A DNA stretch of 32,517 bases from NCBI GenBank assembly GCA_964581305.1, contig CAZONC010000005.1:1-32517 (forward strand), written 5' to 3'. A model generated the notes under the pieces. The model was not told the DNA's origin. It saw only the letters and a program-made list of their open reading frames with translations, and did not search any database. This document shows positions 1 to 8,221 of the stretch, piece by piece; the stretch's first letter is position 1; every line of letters starts with the position of its first letter. The DNA comes from CAZONC01 sp964581305. GTDB taxonomy: Archaea; Aenigmatarchaeota; Aenigmatarchaeia; CG10238-14; SCSR01. Made by a program: the position numbers and the translations under genes.

Positions 1-630
1 TACAACCATTTATTTGAAACCCCTTTCAAAAAACCAACTGGTTGTAGTAAATGGAAAGAATTTTGTGGTGATTTTTGTTGTCAACTATTGCAGCCATGGG
101 GAGAAGTTAAATATGCTATAGTGTGCGATTCGAGTGGTTTTTGGAGAATGTGTACAAAGGAAAATAATGAAAAAATTGTTTCTGCCGGCGATAAATATTT
201 TCAATGTAAATGGATAGAGGGGGCTGAAAAAAGTTATGGTGTTTGGCAAGAAGCACAATGTGAAAGTTGGCAGCAAATCGGTGAATGTATAAGATGTGAA
301 AATGGGCGGTTTGTTGCTGACGATAGATTGTGCTATTCTAGCCAACAATTAACCTTAAGGTTGAAAGAAAGCAGAGTAATTTCTGATATCAATTTCACAT
401 TGAATAACATTAATGCAACTGAAAAAACCGTGAATATTTCAATGACATATAGTGGTGTCACAGTTTCGGATATTTATGCGCTTGGGATTTTAAAAGCAAC
501 TCCCATATTATCAGCTTCCGTTGAGTTAAACGTCACGTCCATTACAGCCAATAACGCAACCCTGGTTTTTAAGCTAATAACTGGCAATCTGAAATGCCAT
601 AAATTGTCCGGCAAATGTATAAAAACATAA
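1..630 (+). CDS. Cys-rich surface protein, 5' truncated by window edge
   Basis: The frame is open from the first base, so the start lies upstream of the window and the true N-terminus is not visible. The visible 209 residues begin with a Cys-dense stretch (GCSKWKEFCGDFCC), then three further cysteines, then a Ser/Thr/Asn-rich beta-type C-terminal half with several N-x-S/T sequons, which suggests an extracellular location. The Cys-rich part is related to residues about 170-245 of the next gene: both have C-x(4-7)-C-x(3-4)-CC-x-LLQ, then a Cys, a C-T pair and a YxxCK ending. No known family is recognised. A start at TTG 88 is possible but unlikely, because the related cysteines continue upstream of it. 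Confidence 0.7.
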   Translation, partial: YNHLFETPFKKPTGCSKWKEFCGDFCCQLLQPWGEVKYAIVCDSSGFWRMCTKENNEKIVSAGDKYFQCKWIEGAEKSYGVWQEAQCESWQQIGECIRCENGRFVADDRLCYSSQQLTLRLKESRVISDINFTLNNINATEKTVNISMTYSGVTVSDIYALGILKATPILSASVELNVTSITANNATLVFKLITGNLKCHKLSGKCIKT

Positions 631-654
631 AGTAAAAAAATAAATAGTGGTATT

Positions 655-1722
655 TTGATAGGAACTGTTGCACCACAATATTTGGTAACAATAATTGTGT
701 GTTTAATAGCATTTATTGTTATGGCTCTAATTTTGCTTGTAATTGTACCGGATTTGGCAAAAAAAATAACAGAAGTGTTTACGCGGGCAGGAACAAAAAC
801 ACCAGATGTACCGAAAAAAATACTATATGTAAAATTAGATCCAGACCCCCATGAGGTTTGGGCTGTCCATCTTGATAATGATCCGAGAAAACATATAGAA
901 AGGGGAAAGGTTTACTTTGATTTTGACCCAAGTAGGAATTTCACGAAGCAGTGGAATAACTGTTGTGTTTTACTTACTGTTGATGAAAATGATGATGCGG
1001 ATGCGGTTTGGGCTTGGTTTATTAGACAGGGCACTATAATTCCAGGCGATGCTCCGAATCTTTATGAGGCAATAAAAAATCGATTGGACATGAGTGTATG
1101 TCCACCAGTGACAGGAGGGGAACGAGAATGTAATATGGTAAGTGTTGTAAACTATAATTTTAGCTCTGATACAAAAGATTATTGTGGTAAAGAAAAAGAT
1201 AGATGTCCAGAGGGCGGCTGCTGCTGGCTTTTACAAACACGTGGAAAGAACTATATTTACCGTTTTAAATACGGATTAATTTGCGCTCCTGATAGCAAAA
1301 CTGGTGAAATACTTTGGCATCCGTGCACAGGGTCTGTAGTAGATACTAGTATACAAGTTGGCGAAGACAATTATGTATGTAAAGAGTCACTAGGAATTTT
1401 TTTCTGGGAGAAAATGGCATTTGATTTTGAGATATTGCTTGACAAATATGAAGAAACTGTGAAAAAAGGAGAAAGTGTTATTGTTAGTTTAAATGTTACT
1501 CGTAGATATAGCCAGGGAACAGTTAATTTTGGTTGTGAAAATTTACCTCAAAATGTTTCATGTTCATTTAATCCTTCTAGTTGCACACTTTCTAGTCAGC
1601 AGCAAATATGTCAATCCAACTTAAATATTTCAGTCGGAGATCAAGCACCTCTAGGTACCCATACCATATCAATAAAAGCGAATGAAAAATTAATTCTCTT
1701 TACCTTAACTTTAGAAAATTAA
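655..1722 (+). CDS. membrane-anchored Cys-rich protein with C-terminal Ig-like domain
   Basis: 355 residues from a TTG start; no in-frame ATG is suitably placed. One N-terminal hydrophobic helix (about residues 8-30) probably anchors the protein with the rest outside. The middle carries a Cys-rich module (about 170-245, with GGCCWLLQ and NYVCKE) shared with the preceding partial gene. The last 100 residues look like an Ig-like/NEW3-type beta domain, with the pattern VSLNVTR, CSFNPSSC and APLGTHTISIKA near the end. Twenty-four bases separate it from the upstream stop and 42 from the next gene, so the three plus-strand genes are probably co-transcribed. The function is unknown; cell-envelope adhesion or assembly is an inference from architecture. 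Confidence 0.7.
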   Translation: MIGTVAPQYLVTIIVCLIAFIVMALILLVIVPDLAKKITEVFTRAGTKTPDVPKKILYVKLDPDPHEVWAVHLDNDPRKHIERGKVYFDFDPSRNFTKQWNNCCVLLTVDENDDADAVWAWFIRQGTIIPGDAPNLYEAIKNRLDMSVCPPVTGGERECNMVSVVNYNFSSDTKDYCGKEKDRCPEGGCCWLLQTRGKNYIYRFKYGLICAPDSKTGEILWHPCTGSVVDTSIQVGEDNYVCKESLGIFFWEKMAFDFEILLDKYEETVKKGESVIVSLNVTRRYSQGTVNFGCENLPQNVSCSFNPSSCTLSSQQQICQSNLNISVGDQAPLGTHTISIKANEKLILFTLTLEN

Positions 1723-1764
1723 AGTAGTTAAAGATAAATATAGTGCAAATTACAAATAGTTAAT

Positions 1765-2097
1765 ATGAAAAAAGGAGCAATTCCAATTGAAACAATTGCT
1801 GTTTTAGTAGTTGCAGTTCTTGTTGTAATAATCATAGTTATGTGGGTTACAGGATACTTTACCAAGGCTGGTGGTACAATTAATCCGGTTGAGGCGCAAG
1901 CAAAATTCAATCAAGAATGTACCCGATTACTTCCAACCAACTGTAAAGATTGTAGTATAGTTGTGGCGGATGATATAGTTAAGTACTGTGAGGCCTGGTT
2001 GTGTCCTGGTGAAAGTTGTAGTAATAATACCGATAAGGAATGCCATCCCTATAAAATCGAGAAAAGATGCGGATGCAATTGTCCTTTAAATAGGTAG
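1765..2097 (+). CDS. type IV pilin-like small Cys-rich protein (class III signal peptide)
   Basis: 110 residues. The N-terminus MKKGAIPIE followed by about 22 hydrophobic residues fits an archaeal class III (prepilin) signal: a Lys-Lys-Gly cleavage site, Ala at +1 and Glu at +5. The mature part contains ten cysteines in about 60 residues, including a terminal CGCNC, so it is likely disulfide-rich outside the cell. It is the third gene of the plus-strand surface cluster and ends 7 bp before the convergent membrane-protein gene. A pilin or pseudopilin role is inferred from the signal only; no PilT/PilB-type assembly gene is in the window. Confidence 0.65.
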   Translation: MKKGAIPIETIAVLVVAVLVVIIIVMWVTGYFTKAGGTINPVEAQAKFNQECTRLLPTNCKDCSIVVADDIVKYCEAWLCPGESCSNNTDKECHPYKIEKRCGCNCPLNR

Positions 2098-2104
2098 AAA
2101 AATA

Positions 2105-3777
2105 TTATCTTTGCTCGAGTTTTTGTATCGATTCTAAGTGATGGCGGAATGTATATTCTACAACAACATATGTTGGTATTGCTATATAACTTTCTCTAAT
2201 TGTTAAATTTGCTATTGAATATTTACAATTTAGTGTAGTTTCTTTTCTAGTAAGAAGTATATTTAAATTAGTAAAGCTTTCGTTAACTGTTTTTATTTGC
2301 CCTCTATAACACTCAATAAACGTGAAATTTTCCAGTTCAGCAAGTCGTGTAATATTTACATTTCGAACAATAATGTCGCCGTATTTGTATTTTAAATTTT
2401 TCATTACAACATATAATGTGGTTTGATTTGGTTGGGTTAATACACTTTGTGCAACATAGTGATTTGGCCAGAAAAATACAGTTAAGTCCAGTGGATCATC
2501 CTCTTGTTGTGGACTTGAAACTTCTCTCAAATCTTTATCGCTTCTAAATATGAAAAAGTCACCTCTTCCAAATGTTCGATGTGGATATGCGACAACTACC
2601 ACAATTTTTACTGTTCTCGATTCGAATGGAACATTTTCGGTTTGCAGATTAATTGACAGCTGACCATTAGCACCAATTCTACACGGACTACTCTCTGTAC
2701 ATGCATTTGGTACTAGTACAAGCGTGGTATTCTCAGCTGTTATATATCCACTTACGGTTATATTTTCTACGGGATATGGATTTTTATTTTCTATGGTGAT
2801 AGGAAGTATGTACGATTCGTTTTTATATACTGTCGGTATTTCATAGTTCGTATATTCAGTACCCCAAAGCACATCTAGCATTTCGAATTTACCAGTTAAT
2901 TCAGTTTCTGGGACGGTTGGCCCTGGTGGTTTTTCTTCACCAGGGACTAGCTCTCCAATCTGCCTAGCTAGTGCACCACCCCATACTAGTATGCCATAAA
3001 CCATACCAAGTACAGCCACAATTAGAACACTTAAAATCATGCTTTCAACAAAACCTTTTCTTGTTACAGTAGCAGCTAAGTAAAATGCGATGAAAAGAAG
3101 AAAACCATACGTAACAACCCATGCACCCTCAAAGCCAACCCTTAGGCTGAGAGCGAGCGAAATAATGATATAAATTGCCGACAATATTATGCTATTAAAT
3201 TTTTTATATGCAAAAAATGTGAAAAGCAAAATTAGACCAGCACCCACAATTCGTATAAATGGACTAATATGTATTCCTGTTACCAATTCGAATTGTTCAA
3301 TTCCAAGTACAATATAATTGCGTACAAGCCCAACAATTGAGCCAAAAAGAACAAATAGAGCAATGAGAATCATAGTAAGTGGAGCAAAAACATTAACTAT
3401 ACTTATACCTATTTTTACAAAAACAGGATGTATGCACGTACATTCACCTTTTGGTTTTCCGCATATCTTGCAAACTTCTTGTGGTTGAAACTCCTCTTTT
3501 ACTCTTTCAGCAAATATAACAAGAATATTAACTATACCTTTTGGTCCTTNNNNNNNNNNNNNNNNNNNNNNNNNNNNNNNNNNNNNNNNNNNNNNNNNNN
3601 NNNNNNNNNNNNNNNNNNNNNNNNNNNNNNNNNNNNNNNNNNNNNNNNNTCTTTTACTCTTTCAGCAAATATAACAAGAATATTAACTATACCTTTTGGT
3701 CCTTCCTCTGTTTCTTTGCTTTCTTTCTCAGCCCCTTCTTTCTTAGCCTCTGTTTCTTTGCTTTCTTTCTCAGCCAT
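2105..3777 (-). CDS. polytopic membrane protein with zinc-ribbon-like N-terminus and extracellular Asn-rich domain (interrupted by scaffold gap)
   Basis: As written, the frame is broken by 100 Ns, but the gap flanks are the same 55 bp. If this overlap is collapsed, one frame runs from ATG 3777 to the stop at 2105, about 505 residues. Order: a charged N-terminus with a duplicated AEKESKETE unit; a CxxC...CxC motif (VCKICGKPKGECTC); about five membrane helices starting near the internal Met at 3373; a Pro-rich linker (EEKPPGPTVP); then about 250 residues of beta-type, sequon-rich sequence, probably extracellular. If the gap were real, a 422-residue protein from 3373 would be the fallback. No family recognised. 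It may work with the convergent Cys-rich surface genes, but that is only a neighbourhood argument. Confidence 0.65.
3495..3704. repeat. 55-bp direct repeat flanking the gap
   Basis: Copies at 3495-3549 and 3650-3704 match base for base and begin and end exactly at the Ns. They encode KGIVNILVIFAERVK on the minus strand. They are best explained as one genomic copy reported twice, although a true tandem duplication that broke the assembly cannot be excluded. Confidence 0.9.
3550..3649. other. 100-N scaffold gap, probably artefactual
   Basis: Exactly 100 Ns, the usual placeholder length. The 55 bp just left of it (3495-3549) and just right of it (3650-3704) are identical, and each copy abuts the Ns. 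This is what a scaffolder leaves when two contigs really overlap by one assembly k-mer. Confidence 0.9.
3705..3775 (-). repeat. 29-bp in-frame direct repeat in the gene's 5' end
   Basis: Copies at 3705-3733 and 3747-3775, 42 bp (14 codons) apart, each encoding AEKESKETE on the minus strand. The spacing keeps the reading frame, so copy number could vary without breaking the protein, and such variation could be why the assembly broke nearby. Confidence 0.85.
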
Positions 3778-3870
3778 TTAATTAATAATTATTTTGCAAA
3801 ATATAAGAAAGCTTTTAAATATTTGAACCTAAATAAAAAATTACTTAGTAATGGCAAAGGAGGTGCGAAA

Positions 3871-4158
3871 ATGGCTGAAAAAACAGAGAAAACCGATAAT
3901 GTGGTTTTTGTCGGACGAAAACCTTCAATGAGCTACGTCCTGGCAGTAATAACGCAATTTACTAATGGAATGCAAGAAGTAGTTATTAAGGCACGTGGCC
4001 GCGCAATTTCTAGAGCCGTGGACGTAGCAGAGATTGTGCGAAAGCGATTTTTGCAAGATGTGCAAATAAAAAATATAGAAATTGGAACTGAAGAAAGGGA
4101 GCTAGAAAATAAGCAAAAAGTAAATGTAAGTACAATTGCCATAACTTTGGCAAAGTAA
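3871..4158 (+). CDS. albA: chromatin protein Alba
   Basis: 95 residues, the normal Alba length. The core VFVGRKPSMSYVLAVITQF...VVIKARGRAISRAVDVAE is the Alba DNA/RNA-binding fold, with the basic KARGRAISRAVD loop used for nucleic-acid contact. The start is set by a strong Shine-Dalgarno-like AAGGAGGTG about 6 bases upstream of ATG 3871, and by the homology beginning right after the short charged N-terminus. A TATA-like CTTTTAAATAT lies near 3811. It binds DNA as dimers and compacts the chromosome, and also binds RNA. A pyrimidine-rich tract follows the stop. Confidence 0.95.
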   Translation: MAEKTEKTDNVVFVGRKPSMSYVLAVITQFTNGMQEVVIKARGRAISRAVDVAEIVRKRFLQDVQIKNIEIGTEERELENKQKVNVSTIAITLAK

Positions 4159-4160
4159 GC

Positions 4161-4192
4161 TCTCTTTCTTCTCTCTTTTTTTCTATCTTTCG
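4161..4192 (+). terminator. pyrimidine-rich terminator of alba
   Basis: A run of C/T with several T blocks directly after the Alba stop fits the T-rich termination signals of archaea. It overlaps the end of the convergent AMP phosphorylase gene. Confidence 0.4.
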
Positions 4193-5727
4193 AGAATGAA
4201 TGTCTTTTTGTGAACAGGCAATTCCTTAACTTCATGAATAAGCATTTCCATTCTTTTTCCAACACCAATTGCAACGCATTCCTCCATAAACCTTCTTGCC
4301 CTTTCCAGTTTTGCTATCTTTTCGGAATAAATTGTACAGAGTTTTTCACCTTTTTTCACTCCATCACCAATTTTCTTATAGAGCAAAAGCCCTGCTCCTT
4401 TATCTTTTGGCGCTCCAGCAAGCCTTGCCGCTTCAACCAGATCTGAATTATTTATCCAAAGAACCGTACCAGCTTCTTTTGCACATATATCAATGCCGTA
4501 ATCGCCAATTTCTATATCTTCTGGTTTAATGTTCATATTCCCTCCTTGTGCAGATATTATCTGTCTTAGTTTTTCCTCGGCTATGCCTGACTTAAGAATA
4601 TCTATTGCTAGTTGGCGGCCATTTTTTCGTCCAGTCATTTCCAATAAAATACCGGCAATGTCTACGGTTTTATCGATAAGATCTGGAAGATTTTTTCTGC
4701 GCATTATAACCTCAAGTGCTTCCCTTGCTTCCAGTGCAGGACCTATAGTATATCCTATTGGCTGCTCACCGTGCGTAATGGCACAGCGAGTTTGTATACC
4801 AAGCTTTCTACCCAATTCGATAAAATCTTTTGCTAAGAGATCTGCATCGCCAATTGTTTTTACTTTAGTCCCCCTTCCACATGGTATGTCTATAACAAGA
4901 TGCGTTGCACCAACCGCTTTTTTCTTTGACATTATTGATGGAAGAAGTAAAGGATCTATTGCAAGAGAATATTCAACTTGAATAAATTTATCATCTGCTG
5001 GTGCCAAATTTAGTGTACCACCCCAAACAATACATCCATTTGTTTTTTTAATCACATTTTTCACTTCATTTATATCAAGCGCAACAGGCATTAGACACTC
5101 TGCACGGTCTGCTGTTCCTGCTGCAGATGTAATCGCTCTGGATGACGTTTTTGGTATTACAAGATCGCAGGCAGCAATTATTGGTACTAAAAGCAAAGTG
5201 GTTTTATCTCCAGGTATTCCACCAACACTATGTTTATCGCATATAATTTTTTCGTCCAAATTTAATTTCTCTCCAGTTTCAACCATGGCAATGGTTAAAC
5301 TAACCGCTTCATCCAAATCCAAACCAAAATTATGTAAGGATGTGACAAAACTTGCAATTTCGGTTTCACTTAAATTACCATCCACCACATCTTTTACTAT
5401 CTCAAAAATGTCCTCATAAAATAGCTTACGTCCTCTAAGTTTTTCTTTTATATGCTGAAGTGAGCTAGGATATTTTGCAATTTCAACATCAACCTCAGCT
5501 CCATCTTTCAAATTCAATGCATTTCTTATTTCATCGTATACACCAACAAAGCCCTTTGGAATAACTTTTGTTGTGAGATTAACAATCGCTGTAATTTCTT
5601 TCCTCTCGCTAGAAATTTTTACTCGTCCAAGACTTTTTATGCCCAAATCGTCAGCATCCTCTTTATTCAAAATTATAATCGGCTTTCCACCAGCTTCCAA
5701 CCCGAGCGTTTTAACTTTTAGTTTCAT
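4183..5727 (-). CDS. deoA: AMP phosphorylase
   Basis: 514 residues from ATG 5727, close to the length of archaeal AMP phosphorylases (about 500). It has the thymidine/pyrimidine-phosphorylase signature KHSVGGIPGDKTTLL and the SSRAITSAAGTADRAE segment, plus the extra N-terminal domain that separates archaeal AMP phosphorylases from bacterial thymidine phosphorylase. It phosphorolyses nucleoside 5'-monophosphates to the base and ribose 1,5-bisphosphate, step one of the archaeal AMP pathway that feeds form III RuBisCO. The start overlaps the stop of the upstream Cys-rich gene as ATGA, so translation is probably coupled; starting at the Met codon 33 bases upstream would only deepen the overlap. 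Its pathway partner, the isomerase, lies just upstream on the same strand. Confidence 0.9.
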   Translation of the reverse strand: MKLKVKTLGLEAGGKPIIILNKEDADDLGIKSLGRVKISSERKEITAIVNLTTKVIPKGFVGVYDEIRNALNLKDGAEVDVEIAKYPSSLQHIKEKLRGRKLFYEDIFEIVKDVVDGNLSETEIASFVTSLHNFGLDLDEAVSLTIAMVETGEKLNLDEKIICDKHSVGGIPGDKTTLLLVPIIAACDLVIPKTSSRAITSAAGTADRAECLMPVALDINEVKNVIKKTNGCIVWGGTLNLAPADDKFIQVEYSLAIDPLLLPSIMSKKKAVGATHLVIDIPCGRGTKVKTIGDADLLAKDFIELGRKLGIQTRCAITHGEQPIGYTIGPALEAREALEVIMRRKNLPDLIDKTVDIAGILLEMTGRKNGRQLAIDILKSGIAEEKLRQIISAQGGNMNIKPEDIEIGDYGIDICAKEAGTVLWINNSDLVEAARLAGAPKDKGAGLLLYKKIGDGVKKGEKLCTIYSEKIAKLERARRFMEECVAIGVGKRMEMLIHEVKELPVHKKTFILER

Positions 5728-6005
5728 TTTACCACACAATCGCCATTTTGGCATACGCATTTAGATGTTGGTTTTGGCGAAAGCACTTGTGGGCAAACCA
5801 CAAAAACCTTATCACAATCAAGGCGCGGAACGTACGTCTTTCTATTTACGCACTCCCAATATGCACCTGCACTTTCTGGACAACAATTTGTAATTATCCA
5901 TTGGCAATCCGTATCAGTTAAACATTTCTCTTTCAAATCTTTTCCCCCAACCACCACAAAGACGATGGCGAATAAAAAAATCAATATAAATAATATCCTA
6001 TTCAT
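5724..6005 (-). CDS. small secreted Cys-rich protein
   Basis: 93 residues: an N-terminal hydrophobic signal or anchor (MNRILFILIFLFAIVFVVVG) followed by a short domain with ten cysteines, arranged as C..DTDC, NCC, C, DC, VC and a CVCQNGDC ending. The spacing suggests a small disulfide-bonded extracellular module. It sits between the isomerase (24 bp upstream) and AMP phosphorylase, whose start overlaps its stop by ATGA, an odd place for a secreted protein. Function unknown. Confidence 0.7.
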   Translation of the reverse strand: MNRILFILIFLFAIVFVVVGGKDLKEKCLTDTDCQWIITNCCPESAGAYWECVNRKTYVPRLDCDKVFVVCPQVLSPKPTSKCVCQNGDCVVK

Positions 6006-6029
6006 TTTTTCTACCTCTATTTATAATTT

Positions 6030-6845
6030 TCATTTTATTAACCTCAAAATTTTGTTTGGAGTTATTATGCCTTTTTCTGTAATTACACCATCAACATATT
6101 TCCATGGAGTTATATCGAATGCTGGATTTTTTATTTCACACCCCAATTTTTTCTTCGTAATCTCTTTCCAACTCCTTTCCTCAATAATTATTTTTTTCCT
6201 TCTATCAAACTTCATTGTCTCGCCCACAAAATAAACAGGAATGCCATTTTCTTTTGCAAAAAGTGCTAGAGGATATGTACCTATTTTATTTACCACACCT
6301 TCCTTCCTTATCGCATCGCATCCAAAGATAGCAATGTCAATTTCTTTAATAAAATGGCCAACTGCGCTGTCAATAATTAATGTAACAGGAATGCCACATT
6401 CTGTCAGTTCCTTTGCCGTTTTTATCCCTTGATATAGTGGTCTCGTTTCAGTTGCTATTACCTTAAACCGTCTTCCATTTTTCCATGCATATGTTAGCAT
6501 TTCCACAACGGCCGTGCTATGGCAATGTGTGAGAATAGTAAAATTGTTCTTTATAATTTTAAGACCAAAAGGCGCAATAACTCCACAAACATTCTCAAAA
6601 TAAAAAATCAAATCATCCACAATTTTCATATCTTTGTTTTTTCTTATTTTTTCAAGTGCATTCCAAAGCGCAACGCCTGTTGGGCGCGAATAATATAAAA
6701 GGGTTGCTGCCCTTTTAAAATCTTTTCCAAAACCGCTTTTTTTAATAATATTTTTCAAAACGTAAAGTCCTGCTAGTGCAATGGAGCGTGCACCCTGAAT
6801 TTTTAATTTTTTTATCGCATCAACCGTTTTTTCCAATGAGCTCAT
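6030..6845 (-). CDS. ribose-1,5-bisphosphate isomerase (eIF2B-alpha-like fold)
   Basis: 271 residues of the eIF2B/MtnA-like family. Seen: GARSIALAG near residue 20, THCHSTAV with Cys108, and GCDAI with Asp177, which match the Cys and Asp catalytic pair of archaeal R15P isomerase; KIGTYPLALFAKENGIPVYF follows. It converts ribose 1,5-bisphosphate to ribulose 1,5-bisphosphate, the RuBisCO substrate. Placement beside AMP phosphorylase is the main reason to prefer this over an aIF2B or methylthioribose-phosphate-isomerase relative. It is about 50 residues shorter than the Thermococcus enzyme, at the N-terminus. It is divergent from Pcm, 31 bp away. No RuBisCO gene is in the window. Confidence 0.78.
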   Translation of the reverse strand: MSSLEKTVDAIKKLKIQGARSIALAGLYVLKNIIKKSGFGKDFKRAATLLYYSRPTGVALWNALEKIRKNKDMKIVDDLIFYFENVCGVIAPFGLKIIKNNFTILTHCHSTAVVEMLTYAWKNGRRFKVIATETRPLYQGIKTAKELTECGIPVTLIIDSAVGHFIKEIDIAIFGCDAIRKEGVVNKIGTYPLALFAKENGIPVYFVGETMKFDRRKKIIIEERSWKEITKKKLGCEIKNPAFDITPWKYVDGVITEKGIITPNKILRLIK

Positions 6846-6876
6846 ATATTCAAATTCGTTTTACCAAATTAAAAAT

Positions 6877-7536
6877 ATGAAGAGTTTTGAACAACAGCGA
6901 AAAGATATTGTTGAAAGTCTGGAAAAAATGGGCTATATAAAAAGTCCGGAGATAAAAAAAGCGATGCTGAAGGTAAGGCGGGAGGAGTTCGTTTTACCTG
7001 AATTTAGGTCAGATGCCTATGCAGATACACCATTACCAATACCAGGTGGTCAGACAATTAGTGCACCACATATGCATGCAATTTTTCTTTCAGCACTAAA
7101 GCTAAAACCTGGCGAAAAAGTTTTGGAAGTTGGTGCTGGTTCTGGCATATTACTTGCTTATATGAAAGAAATAGTTGGACCGAAAGGTAAAGTGATAGGT
7201 GTAGAAATTGTTCCGGAAACGTATGAGTTTTGCCTTAAAAATTTGGAAAGAGCAGGTTATGCAAAAAAAGTTAAAGTTTATTTGCGCGATGGCTCAAAGG
7301 GACTTCCTGAGGAGGCACCATTTGATAAAATCGTTTCCGGTGCTGCAGCACCAGATATACCAAGACCATGGATTGACCAGCTAAAACCAGGCGGAATAAT
7401 CGTTTCGCCTGTTGGACCAGTTGGTGGACGTCAGGAACTGATTTATTTAGAAAAAACAAAAGAGGGAAAAATTATTAAAAAACGATTGGGTGAAGTAATT
7501 TTTGTTCCGCTTACCGGCGAGTATGGTTTTAAATAG
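6877..7536 (+). CDS. pcm: protein-L-isoaspartate O-methyltransferase
   Basis: 219 residues, the usual length. The SAM-binding motif I is VLEVGAGSGILLAYM, preceded by the PCMT signature PIPGGQTISAPHMHAIFL; YADTPLPI and the C-terminal GGIIVSPVGPVGG are also typical. It methylates isoaspartyl residues in aged proteins to start their repair, in the cytoplasm. It is divergently transcribed from the isomerase. Its last 8 bases overlap the 3' end of a convergent small membrane-protein gene. Confidence 0.95.
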   Translation: MKSFEQQRKDIVESLEKMGYIKSPEIKKAMLKVRREEFVLPEFRSDAYADTPLPIPGGQTISAPHMHAIFLSALKLKPGEKVLEVGAGSGILLAYMKEIVGPKGKVIGVEIVPETYEFCLKNLERAGYAKKVKVYLRDGSKGLPEEAPFDKIVSGAAAPDIPRPWIDQLKPGGIIVSPVGPVGGRQELIYLEKTKEGKIIKKRLGEVIFVPLTGEYGFK

Positions 7537-7693
7537 GAATAATTTTCCAGAAAAGAATCCCAACAAATAGCGCGCCAACCCACCAGTACTTACCCAAATT
7601 TATAAAATTTGTAACAAATCCACCAATCAGCAAAAACCAAAGTACAAGTCCAATAATAAATCCTATAAAGCCGCCCTTGCGTCCAATTGCCAT
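7529..7693 (-). CDS. small two-helix membrane protein
   Basis: 54 residues from ATG 7693 (MAIGRKGGFIGFI...). Two hydrophobic helices (about 8-28 and 36-52) joined by a short NFINLGKYWW loop. A longer reading from 7759 would run into tRNA-Trp, so the inner Met is preferred. No family recognised. It is convergent with pcm, overlapping by 8 bp. Confidence 0.5.
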   Translation of the reverse strand: MAIGRKGGFIGFIIGLVLWFLLIGGFVTNFINLGKYWWVGALFVGILFWKIIPI

Positions 7694-7721
7694 AATTATA
7701 TTTTGAATTTTTAAAAATAAG

Positions 7722-7836
7722 TGGGGTCGGGGCGATTTGAACGCCCGTGAGCAGGTCACTTCTTCTCATCTTTTATTCAAAGCTCCATCAAATGACCTGG
7801 AGCCTGCCAGCCTAGACCAGACTAGCTGACGACCCC
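7722..7836 (-). tRNA. tRNA-Trp (CCA) with intron
   Basis: Acceptor GGGGTCG pairs with CGACCCC, discriminator A; T-arm GGGCG-TTCAAAT-CGCCC; anticodon stem GCAGG/CCTGC with loop CTCCAG...A, giving anticodon CCA. CCA is not encoded. An insert of about 40 nt separates the two halves of the anticodon loop, near position 37/38, where archaeal tRNA-Trp introns are common. Confidence 0.92.
7757..7796 (-). other. tRNA-Trp intron, about 40 nt
   Basis: Boundaries were set so that the mature loop reads CTCCAGA. Three cut pairs within two bases of each other all give a 7-nt loop, so the exact position is uncertain. A strict BHB is not obvious: the expected central helix CTCC/GAAG has a C-A mismatch, and a strong rival helix CAGGTCATTT/AAGTGACCTG is possible. 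Confidence 0.7.
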
Positions 7837-7859
7837 CTAAATAACTTTATCATTTATTT

Positions 7860-8219
7860 TTAAAATTTTATACAATTCATACAAAAGTTGGCAACAAGAA
7901 TTAAAATCGCTGCCAATATAAGAATCGCAATCCAAAATTTTCTTTGTCCGATTTGTTCAAATGACCATATTATGAAGGCAATCCATATAGCAAAATAAAA
8001 GATTAGTGGAAAACTATTTGGTAAAAATTGGAAAAAATTTATACCCTCCAGCCAAAATGCATATTCAGTTATGGCAACAAATGCAGCCATAAAAAAAACG
8101 CCAAATATAAGAAATTTTCTCTTCATTTTAACGTTTTTTTCAAAAAACAGAGCAAAAGTAAAAAGCAAAGTGCACATGATACCTGCAATCATTGCATATA
8201 AAAGAATAATATCTATCAT
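7860..8219 (-). CDS. four-helix membrane protein, unknown
   Basis: 119 residues from ATG 8219, just beyond the 3' end of tRNA-Thr; a longer start would lie inside the tRNA. Four hydrophobic segments (about 3-22, 32-52, 62-84 and 94-112) with a basic KNVKMKRK loop after the first. No enzyme motif seen and no family recognised. It lies between two tRNA genes on the same strand and may be read through from them. Confidence 0.6.
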   Translation of the reverse strand: MIDIILLYAMIAGIMCTLLFTFALFFEKNVKMKRKFLIFGVFFMAAFVAITEYAFWLEGINFFQFLPNSFPLIFYFAIWIAFIIWSFEQIGQRKFWIAILILAAILILVANFCMNCIKF

Positions 8220-8221
8220 AG

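Noticed and set aside
3541..4158. A 205-residue plus-strand frame running from the Ns into Alba.
   Set aside because: It reads through the gap and antisense to the membrane-protein gene; the Alba homology and the Shine-Dalgarno-like site fix the start at 3871.
4183..5727. Thymidine phosphorylase as the product.
   Set aside because: The extra N-terminal domain and the neighbouring R15P isomerase point to AMP phosphorylase.
7694..7759. Longer N-terminus for the small membrane protein.
   Set aside because: It would be encoded inside tRNA-Trp; the internal ATG fits the hydrophobic profile better.
7757..7796. A box C/D guide RNA inside the tRNA-Trp intron, as in haloarchaea.
   Set aside because: A TGATGG resembles box C, but no convincing box D and too little length for guide regions.
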